DNA from: Methanobrevibacter millerae
Lineage (GTDB): Archaea; Methanobacteriota; Methanobacteria; Methanobacteriales; Methanobacteriaceae
Length of the DNA: 64,000 nucleotides
Direction of reading: 5' to 3'
Assembly: GCF_001477655.1 (NCBI RefSeq)
Contig: NZ_CP011266.1
Span: forward strand, 1,348,001-1,412,000
Both the position numbers and the translations under genes were made by a program. Positions 8,865 through 16,915 of this stretch are shown here, one piece after another. Position 1 is the stretch's first letter. Each line of letters begins with the position of its first letter. The notes beneath the pieces were generated by a model. It did not search any database. It was not told the DNA's origin and worked only from the letters and a program-made list of their open reading frames with translations.

Positions 8865-10348
8865 TGTGCTTTCTTTCATTTAATAGAATAACCTTTGCAA
8901 TTTGAAGACATTCAAGAATACATTCAAGCAACAGGCATCACAATCCTTGTTTTAATAGAATAACTTTGCAATAATGAAAAGACATGGACTAACAAAAAAC
9001 ATAACAAAGTCACAATCCTTGTTTTAATAGAATAACCTTTGCAATATAAATTCCACAATTTTGGAGACCTTGAAGAAGTCGTCACAATCCTTGTTTTAAT
9101 AGAATAACCTTTGCAATACCTAAAAAGAAAACCATCAAGGTTTTGAAAGAGGAGTCACAATCCTTGTTTTAATAGAATAACCTTTGCAATATCAACAACG
9201 AATTATGGTCATGTTAAACTAAGGGAGTCACAATCCTTGTTTTAATAGAATAACCTTTGCAATCAGAAGTTCAAAAAGCATTTAAGACAACAGGTCACAA
9301 TCCTTGTTTTAATAGAATAACCTTTGCAATAACAAGTATGCACATTCATTTAAACAGACAATATCTGTCACAATCCTTGTTTTAATAGAATAACCTTTGC
9401 AATGATATTTGATATGATATTTAATGATAATGATAGATTGGTCACAATCCTTGTTTTAATAGAATAACCTTTGCAATAAAGCATAACATCGCAGAATATC
9501 CTTTTATGATTGAGTCACAATCCTTGTTTTAATAGAATAACCTTTGCAATTCATCAGCAGGAGTGTAAGCAAGACCACGCTTTAAGTCACAATCCTTGTT
9601 TTAATAGAATAACCTTTGCAATCTATACAATTACAAAAAAAGGAAAAGAAGATAATTGGTCACAATCCTTGTTTTAATAGAATAACCTTTGCAATGACAA
9701 TCTGCCATGATGTCACCATTGCGGAAAGTGTCACAATCCTTGTTTTAATAGAATAACCTTTGCAATTTCAGCAAGAAATAGTATTCATCAAAGGAAAAGA
9801 AGGTCACAATCCTTGTTTTAATAGAATAACCTTTGCAATGAATGTATTAAATATCGAAAACAAAGATGCAAAGCAGTCACAATCCTTGTTTTAATAGAAT
9901 AACCTTTGCAATACAATGAGTCTATAATGTATTTTGAGTTGTCAAATATGTCACAATCCTTGTTTTAATAGAATAACCTTTGCAATGAAGCAACATTCAG
10001 ATTCTACAGTTTCCTAGATATGTCACAATCCTTGTTTTAATAGAATAACCTTTGCAATTTTAGAATACATATTTGAAGAAAACGGAAAAACAAGTCACAA
10101 TCCTTGTTTTAATAGAATAACCTTTGCAATCTTATATACTGACAAATTAAGTGAGTCAGAAGAGTTGTCACAATCCTTGTTTTAATAGAATAACCTTTGC
10201 AATAAAATTGGAATTAGAAATGATAATAGGCATAAAAGGTCACAATCCTTGTTTTAATAGAATAACCTTTGCAATAAAAGAAATTATAAAAATAATTAAG
10301 GAGGAAAATGAGTCACAATCCTTGTTTTAATAGAATAACCTTTGCAAT
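8865..10348 (-). CRISPR. CRISPR array, 21 repeats and 20 spacers, transcribed leftward
   Basis: A 37-bp repeat recurs with period ~72. On the plus strand it runs from GTCACAATCC to CCTTTGCAAT. Nineteen copies, at 9009, 9081, 9154, 9227, 9294, 9367, 9441, 9514, 9586, 9659, 9730, 9803, 9876, 9950, 10022, 10094, 10167, 10239 and 10312, look identical by eye. The two leftmost have decayed: 8937-8972 (first base changed, one C lost) and 8865-8901 (5' half diverged). Spacers are about 30-38 bp and all differ. Decay on the left and an AT-rich gene-free leader on the right imply minus-strand transcription. The repeat then ends ATTGTGAC, which resembles the ATTGAAAC 8-base handle of type I-B/III crRNAs. 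No cas gene lies in the window, so the effector must be elsewhere. Confidence 0.98.
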
Positions 10349-10829
10349 AGGGTGGAAAATTTCCTTTAAATAACCTACAACTTGCAAAAATTACTGCGAC
10401 ATACAGCACTTATGAGCAAACCTAAAAATATAAGTACTATATATAAAGGTTTGCTCACTTAATATAAATAATTATTGAATAGAAATTTTAACACTTTATT
10501 CTTAAAAATATTATTTAATTAAAATTATTGTATATAATTACAAATAAAAAACAAATAAACAATATTTTTAAATATAAATGAAAATTTAAAAGAAAATTTT
10601 TTCATCAAAAAATTGAATTTTTAAAAAAATCTTTAAAAAAATGGAGGTTTGCTCAAACGACCATTTTTAATAAAAAAGTTTATGTTGATTAAATATATTA
10701 AATATCACTTAATATCCTTAAATTAAAAAAAATAAAGTTATAATTATTTATTTTGAATATATTGTTTTTTTAAACAAAATATCCGTTTTTAAATAAAATA
10801 TTTTAAATTTATAAAAAGTGATTAAAAAA
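10349..10829 (-). promoter_or_regulatory. CRISPR leader with TATA box between inverted 10-mers
   Basis: 480 bases, very AT-rich and without a gene, adjoin the youngest repeat. GAGCAAACCT at 10414-10423 and its inverse AGGTTTGCTC at 10447-10456 flank a TATA-like TTTATATATAG (minus strand, about 10437-10447), which could start the pre-crRNA about 65 bases before the array. A third copy of AGGTTTGCTC is at 10645-10654. The placement suggests an operator over the array promoter. The rest holds only A/T runs. Confidence 0.6.
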
Positions 10830-13800
10830 TCACTTTCCACAAATCTTTTTATAAGAACAGCCACTGCAGTCTGCACATTCAGCAGCAAATTGATCATTTC
10901 TAATCTTTTCAGCAGTTTCTCTCAATTCAACTTTCAGCTCTTCAATATAGTCATCATCTATATCAAAGGAAAACAATTTATTACCTTTCTTATACTTGAT
11001 TGCATAAATCTGAATTTCATCAATTTTATGGCCGTCAAATTCTTTGTTCTCATCACGTAGTGCCATCACATAGAAATGCAACTGCTTTCTATACTTAGCT
11101 AAAAACTCTTTTCCAACAAGTGAAGTGTTCTTATAATCCAAAATACCCAGTTTACCGTCTTTTTCATATATCAAATCGACTATTCCTGAAAATGTATAGT
11201 TTTCACCTTTGATATAGAACGGATATTCACTGTTTACTATAAATAAATCGTTTCCGACTTCATGATAGTATCTGATTACGTCTTTAGTAATCGTTTCCAA
11301 CTTAACATTATATTTATCAGGCTGCTCTTCTTTAAATTTCAAATTGGCCTTTTCAAATAATAACTCAACAGTTCTAGAAACTTCCTCGTCACCAACATAT
11401 TCATTATCATTTGCCTTGATTTTTTTATTTACAATCTCAAGTGCTGAGTGAATGAATATTCCATCATCGATTTCTTTTTTCTGACCCACATTTAATCCAA
11501 GTTCATTGGACAACTTGTATTTAAATGGACACTCATTGTAATTTTCAAGAGCTGTGAAACTTAAGTTTATAATTTCATCTTCCTCATCTACATGACTTGG
11601 ATTTAAAATGTTAATTTCCATATCACTTAAATCAATTTGCCTGCAGTATTCATTCATAGTGATTACATCACCGACACACTCCGGTGCTTCGCCTATGCTT
11701 GAAAGTATCAGTTCGTCTTCTGCACGTGTTTTTGCAACGTATATTACTCTTTCCTCTTCCTCGATATGTGAACTTTCAGCATCACCGTCATACTTGTCAA
11801 ATCCTAAAAACTCTTCAGGTATATATTCAACGGATTCCACATCCACTTCCTTAAAGGCTGTTGGAAAACCGTTTTCTCTGAGGGATGCCAGTATCACTAC
11901 CGGAAACTCAAGGCCTTTTGATTTGTGTACGGTCATAATCTGGACTGCATCCTCATCCGGTTTATAAGAGTCAAGTTTTTTAAGTGAGTTTTTAATAAAC
12001 CAGAACGCTCCTCTTAAACTCCTGTCATACATCACCTCACCGTAAACTGATATTGATGGAATGATGGCTGTTAAGTTATTCACTGTTTCCTCGTCATTTA
12101 CGACCAAATCATAATCAAGATAACCTGTAATGTCACATAAAAGTTCAAAGTAAACTTCTGAAACTGTTGGTCTCTCATAATATTTCTCGGCATTGACTTT
12201 AACTTTCAGTTCGTTCAGTTTCTTAAAAAATACCAAATCATTCTCATCTGTTACACTATATTTAACCAAATTCTCATCCGAAAGTATTGGCTTTTTGACT
12301 CGGCTGAATACTTCATCCTTACGCTTATTGTCTTTGGTAAATATTCCATTAAATTTCTTTATTCCTCTTCCCCAGCCATCATTTTCTGAACAAACTGTTT
12401 TGTCCATTTCAATGACTTCTTTTTCAAATCTATCCTGCAATTCATTTAAAATACTTTTAGTATCATCAGACAGTTCAAAGAGCGCATTTTCACCTGTTAA
12501 TGTTTTTAAATTCAGCCAGTCTGAAGTTTCACGGGGAACAAATGTATAGTACGGGTCATCATCCTGAATTAAGTGATACATCAGTGTTAATATATATTTT
12601 AAATCGTCATTTTCAGCCAGATCTCCAGTTCCTCGAACCTGATAGTTAATATCATTTTTCTCAAAAAGTTCAATCAGTGTGTTAAAGCATGATGATGAGC
12701 TTTTAACTGACCTTAGAAGTATTCCAATATCAGATAGCATCATCTTTTCATCTTCAGTAATATGTCTGATGACATCAAGTATGTTTTGGGCTTCGGCCTT
12801 TTTATCTTCGCTTGTCATATAGTAGACTTCATTTGTCTTTCCGCTTCCGCATTTTGCAGTTATAAAATCATCCTCTGATTCATGATGAGGCATGATAAAG
12901 TCCTGTGAAAAGTCAATTATCTCAGCAGTTGAGCGGTAATTTGTTGATAAAAACACCTCTAAAAACTTATCTGAGTATTCATCTAAAAGAACCTTGAAAT
13001 AGTTTTTGTTTGATCCTCTAAATCCGTAGATGCTTTGGTTAATATCCCCGACTACTGTAAATGAATCAGTTTCATCACTTTCAATGAACTTTTTAAATAG
13101 CTGCATCTGAACGGGATCAGTATCCTGAAACTCATCAATTAAAATATTGGTGTATGGAGGCATATAACCTTCATCCATTTTTTTAAGCGCCTTTATCTGC
13201 ATCTGATTGTAGTCAATTGAATTTTCCCTTTCAAGCAAATCCAGATATGTCTTAAATGATTTGGCAATCTGGATTTGTTTTGCATTATTATAGGAATCCT
13301 TAAAGACAGTATTTTCATTTGCCTTATCAATTTCTTTTATCTCATCAGCCGGAAATGCACCGTCGTTTTCATCCATATAAGTAGAGACAAACTCAACAAA
13401 ATCAGAAGAAACAGGAAAATTATCTTCAAGATAATCAGCCAATCTTTCAGTATCTACATTGAATGTTGAGTATTCATCATACTTTCCAATAACTTTGTCA
13501 ATTTCATAGCTTCGCAAATGTGATTCCTTTTCAAAGCCCAAATCCTTCAGATGCTTTTTAATAAAGAGATTCTGCTTGTCGCCTTCTGCAATGATGTCCA
13601 AACCGACAGTACCAGTATCCTCAAGAATTTTCAAACAGAAGGAATGTATTGTTGAAATCTGCATTTTCTGCACATCACTTGCCGGAATCTCACCTTCAAT
13701 CAGCCTGTCTTTAAGCTCATCAGCAGCTTTTGTTGAAAATGTAATAATGAGAAAGCTTTCAGGCTTTACGCCTAATTCCTTTACCATATATTTAACTTTT

Positions 13801-13910
13801 TCAACAATTACACGGGTCTTTCCGGAACCAGGTCCTGCCTGAACGCTTAAAAACTTATCACCATCATACTCCACAATTGTCTTTTGTTCCTCATTCAATT
13901 CAATTGCCAT
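10830..13910 (-). CDS. UvrD/PcrA-family ATP-dependent helicase with C-terminal RecB-like nuclease
   Basis: A 1026-residue SF1A helicase fused to a PD-(D/E)xK nuclease, an AddA/RecB-like plan. Helicase motifs seen in order: LNEEQKTIVEY (Q motif), AGPGSGKTR (Walker A, ~residues 25-33), LIDEFQDTDPVQ (II), VVGDINQSIYGFRGS (III), STNYRSTAEI (IV), MTVHKSKGLEFPVVIL (V) and IYVAKTRAEDEL (VI). The C-terminal ~250 residues contain GIFIHSALE, GILDYKNTS (nuclease D...DYK) and a Cys set (C at NECPFKYK, then CADCSGCSYKKICGK), as in the Fe-S nucleases of the AddB/Cas4 group. ATG 13910 has TGGAG upstream. It lies 23 bases after a HIRAN-domain ORF, so it is co-transcribed. Likely a DNA end-resection, repair or defence enzyme. 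Complete. Confidence 0.92.
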   Translation of the reverse strand: MAIELNEEQKTIVEYDGDKFLSVQAGPGSGKTRVIVEKVKYMVKELGVKPESFLIITFSTKAADELKDRLIEGEIPASDVQKMQISTIHSFCLKILEDTGTVGLDIIAEGDKQNLFIKKHLKDLGFEKESHLRSYEIDKVIGKYDEYSTFNVDTERLADYLEDNFPVSSDFVEFVSTYMDENDGAFPADEIKEIDKANENTVFKDSYNNAKQIQIAKSFKTYLDLLERENSIDYNQMQIKALKKMDEGYMPPYTNILIDEFQDTDPVQMQLFKKFIESDETDSFTVVGDINQSIYGFRGSNKNYFKVLLDEYSDKFLEVFLSTNYRSTAEIIDFSQDFIMPHHESEDDFITAKCGSGKTNEVYYMTSEDKKAEAQNILDVIRHITEDEKMMLSDIGILLRSVKSSSSCFNTLIELFEKNDINYQVRGTGDLAENDDLKYILTLMYHLIQDDDPYYTFVPRETSDWLNLKTLTGENALFELSDDTKSILNELQDRFEKEVIEMDKTVCSENDGWGRGIKKFNGIFTKDNKRKDEVFSRVKKPILSDENLVKYSVTDENDLVFFKKLNELKVKVNAEKYYERPTVSEVYFELLCDITGYLDYDLVVNDEETVNNLTAIIPSISVYGEVMYDRSLRGAFWFIKNSLKKLDSYKPDEDAVQIMTVHKSKGLEFPVVILASLRENGFPTAFKEVDVESVEYIPEEFLGFDKYDGDAESSHIEEEERVIYVAKTRAEDELILSSIGEAPECVGDVITMNEYCRQIDLSDMEINILNPSHVDEEDEIINLSFTALENYNECPFKYKLSNELGLNVGQKKEIDDGIFIHSALEIVNKKIKANDNEYVGDEEVSRTVELLFEKANLKFKEEQPDKYNVKLETITKDVIRYYHEVGNDLFIVNSEYPFYIKGENYTFSGIVDLIYEKDGKLGILDYKNTSLVGKEFLAKYRKQLHFYVMALRDENKEFDGHKIDEIQIYAIKYKKGNKLFSFDIDDDYIEELKVELRETAEKIRNDQFAAECADCSGCSYKKICGK

Positions 13911-13933
13911 AATAAAAACTCCATTGATTACTA

Positions 13934-14422
13934 TTAATGATTAATCACTCCAATATGGAAATTTATCTTTTCATATCTCTCCAAATGAAACAGATACTTG
14001 GCAGAGCAAACATCAGGGATTTTATCCTGAAGCTGTGATGCAGATGATGATTGTATGTATTTTGTATCAGCACTATTTGCCACATAGCCGATTTTTTTAT
14101 CATCAGCATATACTGCAATCGCATCACTGTCAAATTCATTATCCCTTTCCTTTACAAGCTTTAAAGGGCTGTAGTAGTGAAGATCCACATCACTTTCATA
14201 ATACATCATTCCGGTTATTGTAAACAAATCATCCTCATTTTCTTGTTTTAATGATTTAAGTATATCCTGATATGTTTCTTCATAATTGATGTAATAGTCA
14301 ATTGAATCTTTCAAATCAAGATATTTATTAATATTTTCCTCACTATTCACTTTAGGAATTGAATTTATTGCTCTTTGGATGACTTCTTTTGCCCCTTCCA
14401 ATAAGAACAGTCCGTTTGACAT
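13934..14422 (-). CDS. HIRAN-domain protein, downstream half of a split gene
   Basis: A 162-residue ORF with a HIRAN domain (residues ~70-160): ITGMMYYESD, LKLVKERDNEFDSDAIAV and KKIGYVANSAD match the pattern in which HIRAN binds DNA 3' ends or stalled forks. It is in the same frame as the zinc-ribbon/TPR ORF upstream and is separated from it only by a TGA and ten sense codons. The upstream residues continue the TPR (AYQLLEESKE). So this is probably the C-terminal part of one zinc-ribbon-TPR-HIRAN protein. The ATG at 14422 has only a weak AAGAGT ribosome site. The helicase follows 23 bases on, which suggests a joint role in DNA processing. Confidence 0.75.
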   Translation of the reverse strand: MSNGLFLLEGAKEVIQRAINSIPKVNSEENINKYLDLKDSIDYYINYEETYQDILKSLKQENEDDLFTITGMMYYESDVDLHYYSPLKLVKERDNEFDSDAIAVYADDKKIGYVANSADTKYIQSSSASQLQDKIPDVCSAKYLFHLERYEKINFHIGVINH

Positions 14423-14452
14423 TTCTTTTGACTCTTCAAGTAACTGATATGC

Positions 14453-14827
14453 TCAGTCATAAAGCATTCTTGCCTTGTTTTCAAAAACCAATTTATGCGG
14501 GGACAGTTCCAGTGATCTGTCATAACAATCCTCAGATTCAGCATACCTATTTAAAGCCTCAAGAATAATTGCTTTTCTATTCCAGTTATTGTAATCTTTG
14601 TCATTATGCTCCAATGCCTCATTGATTTTAATAAGTGCAAGCTCCTCCTTAAAATCCAGATATAAATTCCATGCTTCATTACTCAATTCAATAGGCATAG
14701 GCTCATCTGATGGTGCATATGAATCATCATCTTCTTCATCATCGTAACTGTAACTGTAACTGCCACCGCAGCTCATACATATGTCTCCTTCATCAACCCA
14801 GCTTCCGCAATTTGGACAAATTCCCAT
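14453..14827 (-). CDS. Zinc-ribbon/TPR protein, upstream half of a split gene
   Basis: A 124-residue product: zinc ribbon CPNCGSWVDEGDICMSCGG (residues 4-22), an acidic SYSYDDEEDDD linker, then two TPR units (ELALIKINEALEHN; RYAESEDCYDRSLELSP). It ends at TGA (14453-14455) exactly where the second copy at 16.1 kb has TGG (Trp). After the TGA the frame runs on into the HIRAN ORF. GGTGATAATTA precedes the ATG. Either a nonsense-truncated protein or a pseudogene half. Confidence 0.75.
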   Translation of the reverse strand: MGICPNCGSWVDEGDICMSCGGSYSYSYDDEEDDDSYAPSDEPMPIELSNEAWNLYLDFKEELALIKINEALEHNDKDYNNWNRKAIILEALNRYAESEDCYDRSLELSPHKLVFENKARMLYD

Positions 14828-14833
14828 TAATTA

Positions 14834-15138
14834 TCACCTATCTTTTTTTATTTCATTTAATCGTTTGGACAAGTTGGAGAATGTTCCGTCCTGCACGCAT
14901 CTATCTGAAACCTCACCGTCACCGCCATGGTGGTCTGCTCTTTCAATGTAAGTGTAGATTGTTATGATTTCTTCAAAAGTTAATTTTTCACGAGATAAGT
15001 CCAAAAGAGAGACTTTGGAATACTTTTTTCCATCTTATCCATATTTTCAAAATAATCAAAATCCATTACTCCACACCGGCAATGGGGACATCGCATATCT
15101 CCTTCAATCAGATTTTCACCGCAAAATGGACATTTCAT
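14834..15138 (-). pseudogene. Frameshifted copy of the double-CxxC zinc-ribbon protein
   Basis: ATG 15138 starts MKCPFCGENLIEGDM with two CxxC pairs, and the upstream GGGAGTG is good. Compared with the intact copy at 16439-16786, one base is missing near 15015 (after GATAAGATGG), which throws the frame into an early stop at codon 53. Past the lesion the other frame again matches the copy (TFEEIITIYTYIERADHHGG) and ends at TGA 14834. The total of 305 bases is not a multiple of three, as expected. Confidence 0.75.
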
Positions 15139-15359
15139 TTAAACACTCCCAAATAGTTCATCCGTTAATACATGTTTTTGTTTTATGTGATATTAAATAT
15201 TGTAGTTATTAAATAATATTTACTTTGTTGTTAACTTAATAAAAAGATTTAGATTATATGAAAAGTTATTTTTTCTAAAAAATAATTTCTATAGCATGTT
15301 CTCACATGTCTGAGAGATTTAATGTATAAATAATCAACATTATTATTCTAAAATAAGTA

Positions 15360-15382
15360 GGAGAAGTAATAAATACTTCTCC
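15360..15382. other. Perfect 9-bp hairpin in the intergenic stretch
   Basis: GGAGAAGTA (15360-15368) and TACTTCTCC (15374-15382) are inverted around a 5-base loop. No T run follows on either strand, so it may be a weak terminator, a processing site or an operator. It lies 128 bases downstream of the small 25-codon ORF. Confidence 0.4.
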
Positions 15383-15509
15383 AAGAATTATTTTAATAAA
15401 ATTTCATGTATGGCCAAAAGAAAATAAAATTCCAACAATGATTGGCTGAAAATCATGTTTTGAAAACTTAATACCTATCAATCAATTTCAATAAAACAAC
15501 CCTTTTTCT

Positions 15510-15587
15510 CTATCTAAATAGAGATATGAAGTATGCTAGATAACTAATAGCTAAAAAAACTATGCTATCCAGCAATACTTGTGCCAT
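15510..15587 (-). CDS. Small membrane protein, 25 residues
   Basis: ATG 15587 is preceded by a near-ideal GGGAGGT six bases away and followed by 25 codons to TAG: MAQVLLDSIVFLAISY then LAYFISLFR. One hydrophobic helix of ~20 residues with a basic end fits a single-pass micropeptide. A second small ORF of the same plan is at 57572. It lies between the two decaying zinc-ribbon blocks. Function unknown; translation is inferred from the ribosome site only. Confidence 0.5.
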   Translation of the reverse strand: MAQVLLDSIVFLAISYLAYFISLFR

Positions 15588-15999
15588 TTTACCTCCCGAT
15601 GGAAGTTTAAAAATAATATTGAAAAAATGAAAAGCATTTAAAATCCCACCATTAATTTTTATAAAATTTTTTAAGGCCAGTACAATTTTATTTTAAATCT
15701 AAGCCATATAAAAATAACTTATTTTATATCATAATATTGATTTGAAGTAATAATTAAAAAATAAGAAAGTAAAATTGATTTAATCAAATAATAGAATAAT
15801 TTAAATACTAAAAAAGATTAATATTTATATGATAATGTTGGAATATGAAAAGTCATATGTTAATAATTAAGATAGGCTGACTTTATTTTTCTTAATTATT
15901 AACCATCCATCTTTATTTCATTCTGGTTATTTACACCATCAATACTTTTTTTCATGCTTGATTCGGGAGTTAATCGAATTTCTCAAATCAAAATATTTT
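15588..15999. other. Gene-free AT-rich stretch
   Basis: Just over 400 bases between the small ORF and the remains of duplicated copy 2. I see no open frame with a ribosome site. Runs of A and T and several TATA-like strings are present (for example about 15821-15840), but none can be tied to a gene. Confidence 0.4.
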
Positions 16000-16473
16000 C
16001 TAAGACTTTCCAACACTATCACGGGGAATTGAACCTATTGCTCTTCTGATGACTTGTTTTGCCTCATCCGGTTTATCCTCTTCAAGTAACTGAGATGCCC
16101 AGTCATAAAGCATTCTTGCCTTGTTTTCATAAATCACTTTATGCGGGGACAGCTCCAGTGATTAGTCATAACACTCCTCCGATTCGGCATACCTATTTAA
16201 AGCCTCAAGAATAATTGCTTTTCTATTCCAGTTATTGTAATCTTTGTCATTATGCTCCAATGCCTCATTAATTTTTATAAGTGCAAGATTCTCCTTAAAA
16301 TCCAGATATAAATTCCAAGCTTCATTACTCAATTCAATAGGCATAGGCTCATCTGATGGTGCATATGAATCATCATCTTCTTCATCATCACAGCTGTAAC
16401 TGTAACTGCCACCGCAGCTCATACATATGTCTCCTTCATCAACCCAGCTTCCGCAATTTGGACAAATTCCCAT
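16000..16473 (-). pseudogene. Zinc-ribbon/TPR protein copy 2, nonsense-truncated
   Basis: ATG 16473 gives MGICPNCGSWVDEGD..., nearly identical to the copy at 14827, but codon 105 is TAA (16162-16164) where copy 1 has AGA (Arg). The frame resumes after the stop with SLELSPHK, the Trp codon that is TGA in copy 1, and LLEEDKPDEAKQVIRRAIG, ending at TAG 16000. No HIRAN part is present. The first 103 residues (16162-16473) could still be made. Confidence 0.75.
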
Positions 16474-16805
16474 TAATTATCACCCATCCGTTTTTTATTT
16501 CATTTAATCGTTTGGACAAGTTGGAGAATGTTCCGTCCTGCACGCATCTATCTGAAACCTCACCGTCACCGCCATGGTGGTCTGCTCTTTCAATGTAAGT
16601 GTAGATTGTTATAATTTCTTCAAAGGTTAATTTTTCATGAGACAAATCCAAAAGACTAAATGCAGAATACTTTTCTCTCATCCTATCCATGTTTTTAAAA
16701 TAATCAAAATCAATAACTCTACGCCGACAATGGGGACATACCATATCTCCTTCAATCAGATTTTCACTGCAAAATGGACATTTCATATAAACGCTTCCTA
16801 AATAG
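16090..16805 (-). repeat. Duplicated zinc-ribbon/TPR block, copy 2
   Basis: Partner of the block at 14453-15160. The two copies carry different inactivating changes: TAA at codon 105 here, TGA at codon 125 there, and a frameshift in the small zinc-ribbon gene there only. Confidence 0.85.
16439..16786 (-). CDS. Small zinc-ribbon protein
   Basis: Starts MKCPFCSENLIEGDMVCPHC: two CxxC pairs forming a zinc ribbon, then a helical domain (SLLDLSHEKLTFEEIITIY) and a glycine/acid stretch ADHHGGDGEV. ATG 16786 with GGAAG upstream is the likely start; the frame is open 8 codons further. The end overlaps the next gene by 35 bases. In copy 1 the equivalent protein stops at ...KKDR just before the next ATG, so an added base near the end here probably lengthened the tail. 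Function unknown. Confidence 0.7.
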   Translation of the reverse strand: MKCPFCSENLIEGDMVCPHCRRRVIDFDYFKNMDRMREKYSAFSLLDLSHEKLTFEEIITIYTYIERADHHGGDGEVSDRCVQDGTFSNLSKRLNEIKNGWVIINGNLSKLRKLG

Positions 16806-16915
16806 TTCATTCGTTAATATAAATTTTTGTTTTATGGGATATTAAATATTGTGGTTATAAGTTGTGAATAAAAAAATTGAATTAATGATTATAGTTAATT
16901 CCACATATCCCAATA

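Larger units (their letters stand above)
14453..15160 (-). repeat. Duplicated zinc-ribbon/TPR block, copy 1
   Basis: About 0.7 kb here matches 16090-16805 at high identity, in the same order and orientation: the small zinc-ribbon gene, then the zinc-ribbon/TPR gene. The 3' part differs: copy 1 continues into HIRAN, copy 2 ends soon after the TPR. Confidence 0.85.

Noticed and set aside
8788-8931. N-terminal extension of the SWIM protein into the CRISPR region
   Set aside because: The extra 48 codons are the degenerate last repeat and its flank; a ribosome site and ATG at 8787 give the natural start.
11608-12549. Plus-strand open frames opposite the large helicase
   Set aside because: No ribosome sites, Ser-rich antisense composition, and the minus-strand gene has all helicase motifs.
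14453-14455. TGA read as selenocysteine or pyrrolysine-like recoding
   Set aside because: The paralog has TGG (Trp) here and no recoding hairpin is seen; a nonsense change is simpler.
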